NCBI RefSeq assembly: GCF_033568475.1
Contig: NC_133123.1
Span: 54,629,522-54,693,521 of the forward strand
Direction of reading: 5' to 3'
Source: Henckelia pumila
Lineage: Eukaryota; Streptophyta; Magnoliopsida; Lamiales; Gesneriaceae
DNA length: 64,000 bases
Made by a program: the position numbers and the translations under genes. Under the pieces are notes generated by a model. That model did not search any database and was not told where the DNA came from. It was given only the letters and a program-made list of their open reading frames with translations. Of the stretch, positions 22,282 through 33,769 are shown piece after piece (within the stretch, counting starts at the first letter, position 1; each line of letters starts with the position of its first letter).

Positions 22282-25098
22282 ATGCTTGATAGAGATGGTT
22301 ATTCTTGTAATTTTGTGAATGGGATTTGCAATATTTACAAGAATGAATGTTTAATTGGAAATGGACAACTTGAAAACGATCTATACAATTTAAAACTAAA
22401 AGACGTTCCAGTGAATTGTATTGACAAACCGGCGACAACAAACAAAAGGAAAATCGATAGTCAAAACCCGGCAAACCTTTGGCACGCTAGACTAGGTCAT
22501 ATTTCCTCAAGGAGGATGAACAAGCTAGTGGGAGAGGGCATGTTTGATATGTCTGATATTAACTCTCTACCTACTTGTGAATCCTGCCTAAAAGGGAAAA
22601 TGACTAAATCTCCTTTTAAGGGGAAGCCTGAACGTAGTCAAAATCTGTTGGATTTGATCCATACAGATGTTTGTGGTCCATTTAGAGTAGGGACTCAACA
22701 TGGCCACACCTACTTCATTACCTTTACTGATGATTATTCTAGGTATGGGTATTTGTATTTAATGAAATATAAGTCTGAAGCATTTGAAAAGTTCAAAGAA
22801 TTCAAGGCTGAAGTAGAAAACAAGCTAGGTAAAAGTATTAAAGCACTTCGATCGGATCGAGGTGGAGAATACTTGAGTACCGAGTTTTTGGACTATCTAA
22901 AAGAGAATGGGATTCTCTCTCAGTGGACTCCTCCTATGACACCACAGCTTAATGGTGTATCGGAGCGTCGTAATCGAACTTTGTTGGACATGGTTCGATC
23001 TATGATGAGCTTCACTGAGCTTCCACCTTCGTTTTGGGGCTATGCGCTTGAAACGGCGGTATTGTTGTTGAACAACGTCCACACTAAAGCAGTGGACAAA
23101 ACACCATACGAGTTATGGAATGGCAAAGCTCCTAAGTATTCGTACTTGAGGATTTGGGGATGTCCTGCTTACGTGAAGCGGACAGTGGGAGATAAGTTGG
23201 ATAGTCGATCCAGCTTATGTTATTTTGTAGGGTATCCGAAGAATTCAATCGGATATTATTTCTATTATCCTGCTGAAACAAAGGTGTTTGTTTCTAGGAA
23301 TGCCACCGTCTTGGAGAAGGAGTTCTTATTGGATAAGAAAGGCGAGATGATGGAACTCGAAGAAGTTCGAGAAGAACCCGAAATACAAAATAACGATCCC
23401 ACACCTCAGGAACCATTGCTGGACACGCCTGCACCTAGAAGATCCGAGAGGACTTCTAGACCTCCAGTTCGATATGGTCTTCTTCTTGAAGAGGGTCAAG
23501 ATGAACCCGACATTGGATGTGATCCAAGAAGCTTCAAGGAAGCAATTTCTGATGCGGATTCGAATTTATGGCTTGAAGCTATGCAGTCAGAATTGGATTC
23601 GATGCATACTAACCAAGTCTGGACTTTAGTGGATCCTCCCGATGGAATTGTTCCAATAGGGTGTAAATGGATCTACAAAAGAAAGCTTGGGCCTGATGGT
23701 AAGGTATTGACCTACAAGGCGCGATTGGTGGCTAAAGGTTATACTCAAAGGCAAGGAGTTGACTATGACGAAACCTTTTCACCAGTTGCAATGTTCAAGT
23801 CCATAAGAATCCTTATTGCCATAGCTGCATGGTATGACTATGAGATATGGCAAATGGATGTGAAGACTGCTTTTCTTAATGGAGACATTAAGGAAGAAAT
23901 CTATATGAAGCAGCCTGAGGGGTACACATCCATGGGAAGCGAGCATAAGGTATGCAAGCTTCAGAGATCAATTTATGGTCTAAAACAAGCATCAAGAAGT
24001 TGGAACCAGAAATTTGATGAAACAATTAAAGACTTTGGTTTCATCAAGAACCCGGAGGAACCTTGCGTGTACAAGAAAGTAGTTAAGGATGCGGTGACAT
24101 TCTTAGTACTTTATGTTGATGACATCCTACTCATTGGGAATGATGTAGGGATGTTGCAGTCAACAAAGATATGGTTATCAGGTAGATTTTCGATGAAGGA
24201 TTTGGGTGAGGCATCCTACATTCTTGGGATACAGATCTATAGGGATAGATCTAAGAGAATGATAGGACTCACTCAATCAACCTACATCGATACCATATTG
24301 AAACGGTTTTCAATGGATGGGTCCAAGAGAGGACATCTACCCATGTGTCATGGAGTTTCTCTATCCAAGTCTATGTGTCCCAAGACTGATGCAGAGATAG
24401 AGAATATGACACATGTACCATATGCGTCAGCTATAGGTAGTATCATGTATGGGATGATATCTACCAGACCGGATGTAGCATTTGCTCTGAGTGTCACGAG
24501 CAGATATCAGTCTAATCCTGGTCAGATGCATTGGAAAGCCGTGAAGGACATTCTTAAGTACTTGCGAAGGACTAAGAATATGTTCATGGTTTATGGAGGA
24601 CGAGAACTCAAACTGGAAGGCTATACCGACTCTAGCTTCCAAAGTGATGTGGATGACTCGAAGTCAACCTCTGGATTTGTGTTCATGCTCAATGGCGGTG
24701 CTGTCTCTTGGAAGAGTTCCAAGCAGGACACCACAGCGGATTCCACCACTGAGGCTGAATACATTGCAGCATCAGCTGCTGCTAAAGAGGCCGTTTGGAT
24801 GAGGAATTTCGTCCAAGAGTTGGGCGTCATTCCTGAATTTGTTGGTCCAGTCCCGGTGTACTGCGACAACACGGGTGCCGTTGCTCAAGCAAAGGAACCA
24901 AGGTCTCATCAAAGATCCAAACACGTACTGAGGAAATACCACATAATCCGGGAGATTGTGGAAAGAGGAGACATCAGTGTCGAACGAGTGGCCTCTGCAG
25001 ACAATATCGCTGATCCACTTACTAAGCCTTTGCCAGGACCATTGTTTGACAAACATCGCGAAGCAATGGGTCTACGTAGTATGACTAGTTGGCTATAG
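22282..25098 (+). CDS. pol: Copia Pol: integrase, reverse transcriptase and RNase H
   Basis: 938-residue open frame, normally made as part of a gag-pol polyprotein and cut by the element's protease, so the first Met is nominal. The integrase zinc domain has H68, H73, C99 and C102. The integrase core shows the D129, D192, E228 triad (HTDVCGP, LRSDRGGEY, NGVSERRN). The GKAP and KVFVSRN region (about 280-345) is typical of copia integrase C-termini. Reverse transcriptase spans about 445-690 with the YVDD box at 611-614. RNase H spans about 775-915 with YTDSSF, STTEAEY and YCDN motifs, and the frame ends in the usual DPLTKPL region. The stop lies 14 bp before the 3' LTR. It copies element RNA into DNA and inserts it. 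The frame looks whole. Confidence 0.95.
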   Translation: MLDRDGYSCNFVNGICNIYKNECLIGNGQLENDLYNLKLKDVPVNCIDKPATTNKRKIDSQNPANLWHARLGHISSRRMNKLVGEGMFDMSDINSLPTCESCLKGKMTKSPFKGKPERSQNLLDLIHTDVCGPFRVGTQHGHTYFITFTDDYSRYGYLYLMKYKSEAFEKFKEFKAEVENKLGKSIKALRSDRGGEYLSTEFLDYLKENGILSQWTPPMTPQLNGVSERRNRTLLDMVRSMMSFTELPPSFWGYALETAVLLLNNVHTKAVDKTPYELWNGKAPKYSYLRIWGCPAYVKRTVGDKLDSRSSLCYFVGYPKNSIGYYFYYPAETKVFVSRNATVLEKEFLLDKKGEMMELEEVREEPEIQNNDPTPQEPLLDTPAPRRSERTSRPPVRYGLLLEEGQDEPDIGCDPRSFKEAISDADSNLWLEAMQSELDSMHTNQVWTLVDPPDGIVPIGCKWIYKRKLGPDGKVLTYKARLVAKGYTQRQGVDYDETFSPVAMFKSIRILIAIAAWYDYEIWQMDVKTAFLNGDIKEEIYMKQPEGYTSMGSEHKVCKLQRSIYGLKQASRSWNQKFDETIKDFGFIKNPEEPCVYKKVVKDAVTFLVLYVDDILLIGNDVGMLQSTKIWLSGRFSMKDLGEASYILGIQIYRDRSKRMIGLTQSTYIDTILKRFSMDGSKRGHLPMCHGVSLSKSMCPKTDAEIENMTHVPYASAIGSIMYGMISTRPDVAFALSVTSRYQSNPGQMHWKAVKDILKYLRRTKNMFMVYGGRELKLEGYTDSSFQSDVDDSKSTSGFVFMLNGGAVSWKSSKQDTTADSTTEAEYIAASAAAKEAVWMRNFVQELGVIPEFVGPVPVYCDNTGAVAQAKEPRSHQRSKHVLRKYHIIREIVERGDISVERVASADNIADPLTKPLPGPLFDKHREAMGLRSMTSWL

Positions 25099-25112
25099 GG
25101 CAAGTGGGAGAT

Positions 25113-26972
25113 TGTAAGAGTGGGTGCCCAGTGAGCCAACTTTGTGGCTATGGGTTTTGATGACTCTTTGTATAAACAATCTTTTGTTTAATATTATTTA
25201 CACTTTTATGGCAATGACTTTATATTACTTCATATTGTTATATTGTGATATACTATTGTTGTTTTGATAAAGACCTTGAATATACTATAGTGTATGTAAG
25301 ATGTGGTAGAACATGGAGATGTCTATCATGAAATACATCTTATAGTCACTGTATATTCTAAAACCGTTCCTAGTCGATTGAGCCGTCCGATAATAAGGAT
25401 AAGGATCGCTCGAGTTTGAGACTAGCATTTGCGATGCGGAGTACCACGTTTCATTGGTAGGGAACATGGAGATGTTCGAAGCATGCAAATGGATATTCAT
25501 AGGATGAATAGTCGAACTACCCTATCCGGACTTTCCAAGTGGTTATCACTTATCGAGTGGATAAAGTCCGCGGTTTTGGTTGTACACCATTAGTCCTTAC
25601 GACTTGAAACATCATGGAGACTCTATATGCTAGTACTGTGCTTTGACTCGTTTACCGACTCTGAGGGGGTCATCAGGTGTCGAGATTGGGTACAGTTACG
25701 ACACATATAGGAGTCAATGCATTGTTGTCAAGGATTCACCACATACTTGCGAGTGTGGATATCCTATGCGATCTGAGGAGATATTAGTGTGACAAATCTC
25801 TGGCCAGAGTACTTGATGTGATTTAAGAAATGGTTTCTTAGTAGCACATGCGATGTCACTAATTTGATCTTCAAGATGCATTGCATAGTTATCGAATCTT
25901 GAGCGACTCTCGATATACCAATGGTTGTTGATTCGATCGGGATATATGGATGAAGGGACCGTACTGTACGCTAACCAAAATCTACTGGTTCTTGTAGGCA
26001 CTATCAGTGATACCTAGGGAATCATGGGGCGATGTTGCTAGGCGCTTTACCATGATTCGTTGGGCAAGTCGGAAAGTGTTGTTCCGAGTCACAAGGAGTT
26101 GTGAGCCCACGGCTAGCTGTATCCCTGAACCATTGAGGGTCACACAGTGTAATGGAGTTTTAATCCCCGTTGAGATAGTTAAATTTAAAGAGTTAAATTT
26201 AATGAACTAAGGAGTTGGACTTCTTAAATAAGAGTAAGGGAGTAGGATTTCCTAAAATGACATAGGGATGGACATTTTTGGAAACCACTGAATTCGGATT
26301 CAGGAAAATTTATTTTGACTTTAAAACGTGCAGAAATGGTTTCTGTGCACATTGGTGAAATCGTTTCATCAATCGGAGTCACGATGAATTTTATATTAAT
26401 TTCTGAACGAGCGGGCTTTGCTTGTCGGGCCCCAGCTTATGACTAATGGGCCCTAAGGTGTTAGTGGCCTGCATTATAAATAAGTTATTTCAGTACAGAA
26501 ATTACACACAACAGGTCATAATTTTTGAGAGCAAAAATTCGAAAACCCTATTCTCTCTCAAAGAATTTCGGCCGCCCCCTTGCTCTGCCCGAGAAAATTC
26601 CGGTCTGTGATTTTGAATCGCAGTAAGGAATAACGAATCAAATTCGTGTATTCTCTTCGCAGAAAACTTCTGATAGATTTTCTAGTGCAATCTATCAGAG
26701 GGATTAAACCTCTGTTCGTGGACCTGATTGAAGGCGTTCATCGGTTCCAGGGAGAGACAACAAGAGCAGAATTGTTCTGTTGGTGTCCATTAATCTCGTT
26801 GCGAGATTTGAGGTAAAATTTATTTAATTGTTATTTAAATTTTACACACAAATAATTCAATCGTTGTATGGTTGATACCCACACCATGGAATCGTTCCAT
26901 GAGAAAATTTTAAACTTCCGCTGCACCGGGTATCAATCGTAATTGGTCTGGGAACTCGCCAGTTTTCCAACA
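25113..26972 (+). repeat. 3' LTR, copia element
   Basis: Same length (1860 bp) as the 5' LTR, with no difference noticed on reading. Preceded by the polypurine tract GGGCAAGTGGGAGA. Confidence 0.95.
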
Positions 26973-27005
26973 ATCCGGTGCATAAGTGCTGCTATGATCG
27001 CACCC
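26973..27005 (-). pseudogene. 5S rRNA gene split by copia element, 5' part
   Basis: Target duplication ATCCG followed by nucleotides 1-28 of the gene continued at 17740-17831. Confidence 0.93.
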
Positions 27006-27405
27006 AATAGAGAATGAATTCTTTATTTTTTTGTCTCTCGAATTGCGGATCGCAAGAACAGGAGCTGTAGTTTCAAACGGACATAACTTTCGATCGGCTG
27101 AGAGTTACTGGAGCTTCAGCCTGCTCACTCGAAGCTCCACTCGATACCTATAGTGCGTATCTCAGTTAAAGAGACGGTGACGCTCAAATTACAAAATGAA
27201 GATGGTCTTTCGGGGCATTTTTCCAATATGTCGCGCTGGGACCCACCGAAGGGGCCCGCGTCAGCCAGATCGCACGTTCACATCGTATGATTCAGTTTAT
27301 TGCATCTTTTCTCTCTGTGTATTGGACTGCAAGAGTCGGAAATAGGACGGCGAGGAATCGAAAGAACAAGAAGTACGTGTAAGAAAAAAAGAAATTAATG
27401 AAAAA

Positions 27406-27524
27406 AGGGGTACAACACGAGACATCCCAGTGGATAACCCATCCTAGTACTGCTCTCGCACAAGCACGCTTAACTTTGGAGTTCTGATGGGATCCGGTGC
27501 ATTAGTGCTGGTATGATCGCATCC
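27406..27524 (-). rRNA. 5S rRNA copy
   Basis: 119 nt with about ten changes concentrated in the 3' half. A box consensus. Confidence 0.86.
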
Positions 27525-27923
27525 AACAGTGAATGAATTCTTTATTGTTTTGTCTCTCAAATTGCGGATCGGAGGAACAGGAGCTGCAGTTTCAAATGGA
27601 CATAACTTTCGATCGGCTAAGAGTTACGTGAGCTTCAGCCTGCTCACACGAAGCTCCTCTCGATACCTACAACAAGTATCTCGGCCTAAGAGACGGAGAC
27701 ACTCAAATTACAACCCGGAGATGGTCTTTCGGGGCGTTTTTCTCGTAGGGCGCACTGGGACCCACCGAAGCGGCCAGCGTCACCCAGATCGCACGTTCAC
27801 GTCGTGTGATTAAGTCTATTGCATCTTTTCAATCCGCGGATTGGACTAAAAGAGTCGGAAAGAGAACGGTGAGGAATCGGAAAAACAAGAAGTACGAGTC
27901 AGAAAAAAAGAAATTAATGAAAA

Positions 27924-28043
27924 AGGGGTGCAACACGAGGACTTCCCAGGGGGTCACCAATCCTAGTAGTGCTCTCGCCCAAGCACGTTTAACTTCAGAG
28001 TTTTGATGGGATCCGGTGCATTAGTGGTGGTATGATCTCACCC
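27924..28043 (-). rRNA. 5S rRNA copy
   Basis: Full length, about seven scattered changes, intermediate element consensus. Confidence 0.9.
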
Positions 28044-28394
28044 AACAATGAATGAATTCTTTATTGTTTTGTCTCTCGAATTGCGGATCGGAGGAACAGG
28101 AGCTTCAGCCTGCTCACGCAAAGCTCTTCTCGATACCTACAGCGCGTATCTTGGTCTAAGATATGGAGAATCTCAAATTCAAACCCGGAGATTGTTTTTG
28201 GGGGCATTTTTCCCGTAGGGCGCGCTGGGACCCACCGAAGTGGCCCGCGTCACCCAGATCGCTTGTTCATGTCATGTGATTCAGTCTATTGCATCTTTTC
28301 TATCTGCGGATTGGACTGAAAAAGTCGGAAATAGGACGAAGAGGTATTGGAAGAACAATATGTACGTGTAAGAAAAAAAGAAACAAATAAAAAA

Positions 28395-28512
28395 ATGGGT
28401 GCAACGAGGACTTCCCGGGGGGTCACCCATCCTAGTGCTGCTTTTGCCCAAGCACGCATAAATTCGGAGTTCTGATGGGATCTAGTGCATTAGTGCTGTT
28501 ATGATCGCACCC
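28395..28512 (-). rRNA. 5S rRNA copy, variant A-box subtype
   Basis: 118 nt. Carries A55T and an altered intermediate element. Its spacer is about 50 bp shorter than usual (471-bp unit). Confidence 0.87.
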
Positions 28513-28913
28513 AACAGTGAATGAATTCTTTATTGTTTTGTCTCTCGAATTGCGGATCGAAGGAACAGGAGCTGCAGTTTTAAACAGACATAACTTTCGA
28601 TCAGCTGAGAGTTACTAGAGCTTCAGCCTGCTCACTCAAAGCTCCACTCGATACCTATAGTGCGTAACTCGGTTAAAGAGATGGAGACGCTCAAATTCCA
28701 AAACGGATATGCTCTTTCGGGGCATTTTTCCCGTATGTCATGCTGGGACCCATCGAAGCGGCCCGCGTCACCCAGATCGCACGTTCACATCGTATGATTT
28801 AGTCTATTGCATCTTTTCTATCCGCGGATTGGACTGAAAGAGTCGGAAATAGGACGGCAAGGAATCGAAAGAGCAAAGTAGTACAAGTAAGAAAAAAAGA
28901 AATTAATGAAAAA

Positions 28914-29033
28914 AGGGGTGCAACACGAGGACTTCTCAAGGGGTCACCCATCCTAGTACTGCTCTCGCCCAAGCCCGCTTAACTTCGGAGTTCTGATGGG
29001 ATCAAGTGCATTAGTGCTGGTATGATCGCACCC
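28914..29033 (-). rRNA. 5S rRNA copy, near consensus
   Basis: Full length with about five changes, one of them in the A box. C box consensus. Confidence 0.92.
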
Positions 29034-29432
29034 AACAGTGAATGAATTCTTTATTGTTTTTTCTCTCGAATTGCGGATCGGGGGAACAAGAGCTGCAGTT
29101 TCAAACGGACATAACTTTCGATCGGCTAAGAGTTACGGGAGCTTCAGCCTGCTCACACGAAGCTCCACTCGATAACTACAAAAGTATCTCAGTCTAAGAG
29201 ACGGAGATGCTCAAATTACAACCCGGAGATGGTCTTCTGGCACATTTTTCTCGTAGGACGCGCTGGGACCCACCAAAGCAGCCCGCGTCACCCAGATCGC
29301 ATGTTCACGTCATGTGATTAAGTCTATTGCAACTTTTCTATCCACGGATTGGACTGAAAGAGTCAGAAATAGGACGGAGAGGAATCGGAAGAACAAGATG
29401 TACGAGTAAGAAAAAAAGAAACTAATAAAAAA

Positions 29433-29552
29433 AGGGGTGCAACACGAGAACTTCCCAGGGGGTCATCCATCCTAGTACTGCTATTGCCCAAGCACGCATA
29501 ACTTCGGAGTTCTGATGGGATCCGGTGCATTAGTGCTGGTATGATCGCACCC
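29433..29552 (-). rRNA. 5S rRNA copy, variant A-box subtype
   Basis: Carries A55T plus G68A. The 5' half is otherwise consensus. It follows the mosaic A/B spacer. Confidence 0.9.
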
Positions 29553-29953
29553 AACAGTGAATGAATTCTTTATTTTTTTGTCTCTCGAATTGCGGATCGG
29601 AGGAACAGGAGCTGCAGTTTCAAACGGACATAACTTTCGATCGGCTGAGAGTTACTGGAGCTTCAGTCTTCTCACGCAAAGCTCCACTCGATACCTATAG
29701 TGCGTATCTTTGTTAAAGAGATGGAGACGCACTAATTCCAAAACGGAGATGATTTTTCGGGGTATTTTTCCCGTATGTCATGTTGGGACCCATCAAAGCG
29801 GCCCGCGTCACCCAAATCGCACGTTCACATCGTATGATTCAGTCTATTGCATCTTTTCTATCCGCGGATTGGACTGAAAGAGAAGGAAATAGGACGGCGA
29901 GGAATCAAAAGAACAAGAAGTACGAGTAAGAAAAAAAATAAATTAATGAAAAA

Positions 29954-30072
29954 AGGAGTGCAACACGAGGACTTCCCAGGGGTCACACATCCTAGTACTG
30001 GCCTCGCCCGAGCACGCTTAACTTTGGAGTTCTGATGGGATCCGGTGCATTAGTGTTGGTATGATCGCACCC
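29954..30072 (-). rRNA. 5S rRNA copy
   Basis: 119 nt, one base lost in the C-run near nt 91-95, about seven other changes. Confidence 0.87.
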
Positions 30073-30472
30073 AACAGTGAATGAATTCTTTATTGTTTTG
30101 TCTCTCGAATTGCGGATAGGAGGAACAGGAGCTGCAGTTTCAAACGAACATAACTTTCGATCTGCTGAGAGTTACGGGCGTTTCAGCCTGCTAACGTGAA
30201 GCTCTTCTCGATACCCACAGCGCGTATCTCGGTCTAAGAGACGGAGAAGCTCAAATTTAAACCTGTAGATGGACTTTGGGGGAATTTTTTCCGTAGGGCT
30301 CGCTGGGACCCACCGAAGTGACCCGCGTCACCCAGATCGCACGTTCACGTCGTGTGATTCAGTCTATTGCATCTTTTCAATCCGCGGATTGGACTGAAAG
30401 AGTCGGAAATAGGACGGAGAGGAATCGGAAGATCTGGATGTACGAGTAAGAAAAAAATAAACTAATAAAAAA

Positions 30473-30592
30473 AGGGGTGCAACACGAGGACTTCCCAGGG
30501 GGTCACCCATCCTAGTACTGCTATTGCCCAAGCACGCATAACTTTGGAGTTCTGATGGGATCCGGTGCATTAGTGCTGGTATGATCGCACCC
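30473..30592 (-). rRNA. 5S rRNA copy, variant A-box subtype
   Basis: Only about four differences, two of which are the A55T and G68A pair. C box and 5' end are perfect. Confidence 0.92.
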
Positions 30593-30992
30593 AACAGTGA
30601 ATGAATTCTTTATTTTTTTGTCTCTCGAATTGCGGATCGAAGGAACAGGAGCTTCAGTTTCAAACGGACATAACTTTCGATCGGGTGAGAGTTACTGGAG
30701 CTTCAGCCTGCTCACGCGAAGCTTCACTCGATCCCTATAGTGTTTATCTCGGTTAAAGAGACGGAGATGCTCAAATTCCAAAACAGAGATGGTCTTTCGG
30801 GGCATTTTTCCCGTATGTCGCGCTGGGACCCACCGAAGCGGCCCGCGTCACCCAGATCGCACATTCACATCATATGATTCAGTCTATTGCATCTTTTCTA
30901 TCCGTGGATTGGACTGAAAGAGTCGGAAATAGGACGGCGAGGAATCGAAAGAACAAGAAGTACGAGTAAGAAATAAAGAAATTAATGAAAAA

Positions 30993-31112
30993 AGGGGTGC
31001 AACACGAGGACATCCCAGGGGGTCACCCATCCTAGTACTGCTCTAACCCAAGCACGCTTAGTTTTGGAGTTCTGATTGGATCCGATGCATTAGTGCTGGT
31101 GTCATCGAACCC
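30993..31112 (-). rRNA. 5S rRNA copy, degenerate
   Basis: Full length, but the A box, intermediate element and first 12 nt all have several changes. Confidence 0.85.
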
Positions 31113-31514
31113 AACAGTGAATGAATTCTTTATTGTTTTGTCTCTCGAATTGCGGATCAGAGAAACAGGAGCTGCAGTTCAAACGGACATAACTTTCGAT
31201 CGGCTAAGAGTTAAGCTTCGGGAGCTTCAGCCTGCTCACCCGAAGCTTCTCTCGATACCTACAGCAAGTATCTTGGTCTAAGAGAAAGAGACGCTCAAAT
31301 TACAACCCGAAGATGGTCTTTTGGGTCGTTTTTCCCATAGGGCGCGTTGGGACCCACTGAAGCGGCCCGCGTCACTAAGATCGCACGTTCACGTCGTGTG
31401 ATTAAGTCTAATTGCATCTTTTTTATCCGAGGATTGGACTGAAAGAGTTGGAAATATGACGACAAGGAATCGGAAAAACAAGAAGTACGAGTAAGAAAAA
31501 AAAATTAATGAAAA

Positions 31515-31634
31515 AGGGTTGCAACACGAGGACTTCCCAGGGGATCACCCATCCTAGTACTGCTCTCGCCCAAGCACGCTTAACTTTGGAGTTCTGATGG
31601 GATCCGGTGAATTAGTGTTGGTATGATCGCACCC
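31515..31634 (-). rRNA. 5S rRNA copy
   Basis: Full length, about five changes. A box and intermediate element consensus. Confidence 0.91.
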
Positions 31635-31663
31635 AACAATGAATGAATTCTTTATTGTTTTGT

Positions 31664-32302
31664 CGTCGTCAACTGCCACACGATCATGGATCTCAAGGTT
31701 AAGGCCCTGAAGGAACAGATTATACTTCATCTCTGAGCTATCAGCAATCTCGGGGCAATAGGATAACAGATCAAAGAACATCTGCTGATACTCATTGATA
31801 GACATGGCTCCCTGTCGCAGACTCAGTAGCTCGCCTGCCTTCGACTGACGGAGTGCAGGAGGAAAATACCGCTTTTAGAAAGCTGTGCGGAACTCGGCCC
31901 AGGTGGCCACTCCTCTCGCCGCAACAAAAGGTGCAGAAGTAAACCTCCACCACCTGCGCGCACGCCCATCCAGAAGATAGCCAAGGGTCTCCACCTTCTG
32001 CTCTTCGGTGCATTGGAAAGTCTGAAAAGTCGTCTCCATGCGGTCTAACCAGTTTTCCGCATCCTCCGGAGACTCACCTCCAACTAAGGGCTTAGGACGC
32101 ATAGCTAAGAATCGACGCACAGTGAAACGCTCGTCGTCATGATGACGATGACGCCGTTCTCGACGAGGCTCCCGGTCGGCATCACCCCAACGCCCACCAA
32201 CACTGCCATGAGAACTCCGGTCGTCACGATTTGCCATCTACAAAAATACCTCATGATGAGACTAAATCCCAAGAATTCTTTTGCATGCTCTGATACCATA
32301 AA
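31664..32302 (-). pseudogene. Partial second internal region: gag start and primer site
   Basis: Near-identical to 37576-38217, including a primer site at 32282-32298 and the gag N-terminus (MANRDDRSSHGS). Fossil fragment with no downstream genes. Confidence 0.88.
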
Positions 32303-33291
32303 TGTAGTGACCCTTACCCGGATCACCTACTAAACAGAACTTTATGCATGCAATTTACTTAATTAAACAGATATCAGAATAAAACTGCGGAAATCATAAA
32401 TAATTTACAACCCCAAGTAAAGGAATCTGTAATTTATCCAATAATATACAACCAAATCGAATAGCTGTATAAACCCAAACAACAGTAATAAAACCTAGAC
32501 AATGCTCCAGCTGGCCAACCACTGACTTGCCCCTCCTGGATCCACCCTCCTCGTCCAATCGCAAACCTGCCCCATGGAATAGGGTGTCCAGAAAATACAG
32601 AGTACGAGACGTGAGCATAAAATGCTCAGTACGAGAGTATGAGTATACATGCATGCAAAGTGAACTCCCTATAGACTCGAGGTCAAGGATCAGATAACAG
32701 AGACAGACCGGGCCCTGGTATGTAGCACGTTGTGCCGTCGCTTCAGGAGGTGGCTCCCATACCGAGATAACCGTGGATACGCCGGACCCAAATCGATGGA
32801 AGTCTATCCACTAACAGGATAGGGTACAACCCTACTAACAGACATCTCGAAAGAGATACAACAAGATGCAAATAAATGCAGCATAATATCATGGCATATA
32901 AATCATGCAGTCACGTAATACATGCATACTCAGTCAAGATATCTCGAACAGTACTTTCGTACCTCAAAATAGTGCAAGCTCTACCAACTCTAGGCCCACG
33001 CCTATAGTCTGCTCTACACTGCCAAATGATACTACTATCATTAAAGTGCTCCAAAAGCCTTAACTAAGCTATTGCATACTCCTAAATATTTATAGGAAGC
33101 AAAAGCTATACCTTCGTCCGTCGTTAGCCCTTTGATGTCGATGCCTCCAGAACTTGGGCACAACTCCGCTACGACTACCGAACGCCTCGCCGACCTCCGG
33201 ACCAAGCCTAAGAAGACAAGAACAGCTCCAAAAGGACTAGAAAGGAAAGGAGAACTCGAAATTGGCAAATGAAAGTGAAGACTCGGCCTTC

Positions 33292-33299
33292 TATTTATA
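33292..33299 (-). promoter_or_regulatory. Chromovirus LTR TATA box
   Basis: TATAAATA on the minus strand, directly downstream of the palindrome array. Repeated at 39207-39214. Confidence 0.75.
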
Positions 33300-33301
33300 G
33301 A

Positions 33302-33580
33302 CAACGATCGGAACTTCCGATCCTTGATCGGAACGTCCGAACCTCGATCGGAACATCCGATCCTGCCATCGGAGCTTCCGAAGATCCTAATCTGCCATGT
33401 GTCAAAATATCACTAGTTGACTCCGGATAGGGGTGATCGGAGCTTCCGGTCCTGATCGGAGCTTCCGATCTAGCCAATCGTCATGGATGACGTAATATGA
33501 TCGGAGCTTCCGATCCTGCATCGGAGCTTCCGATCCTGTTCGGAACTTCCGAACCTACCTTCGGAACTTCCGAACTCTAT
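33302..33580 (-). promoter_or_regulatory. U3 palindrome array, chromovirus LTR
   Basis: About ten copies of TCGGAAGCTCCGA-like sequence (same core as the other two gypsy families). A bZIP-type palindrome CGTCATGGATGACG lies at 33479-33492. The other LTR has a slightly shorter array at about 39217-39470. Confidence 0.72.
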
Positions 33581-33769
33581 TTAAGTAATTATGATTAATC
33601 CCTTAATTACTGATTTCGGGTACGGGGTACTACATTCTCCCTCACTTAAGATATTTCGTCCTCGAAAATAGATCTTAAGTACTGAATGCAATACAAGGTT
33701 ACAGAAACATTCTTTATTCAAATCAAACGTTTACAGTGTTTGCAACTGAATACAACTTAAAGAATGAAA

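Larger units (their letters stand above)
17832..26972 (+). mobile_element. Ty1/copia LTR retrotransposon, very young
   Basis: Two 1860-bp LTRs (17832-19691 and 25113-26972), TGTAAGAGTGGG to TTTCCAACA, flanked by a perfect target duplication ATCCG (17827-17831 and 26973-26977). Parts in order are: LTR, primer site, a long leader with a GC-rich repeat block, a gag remnant, pol in the copia order integrase - reverse transcriptase - RNase H, a polypurine tract (about 25098-25112) and the LTR. The LTRs look identical on reading, so the insertion is very recent. The pol frame reads whole, but the gag part is reduced and has a few breaks, so this copy is broken. It probably moved with proteins from a relative such as the element starting at 58986. 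Motifs suggest the Tork/TAR side of copia, which is uncertain. Confidence 0.95.
26973..31663 (-). repeat. 5S rDNA tandem array, block 3
   Basis: Nine full-length genes after the split one. Spacers in order C, A, B (shortened), C, an A/B mosaic (29034-29432), C, B, C, A. Ends in spacer, against the chromovirus remnant. Confidence 0.95.
32303..33634 (-). repeat. Chromovirus LTR (3' LTR of the main internal region)
   Basis: 1332 bp. Read on the minus strand it runs TGTAGTACCCCG to GGGTCACTACA, with TATAAATA at 33299-33292. Confidence 0.93.
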
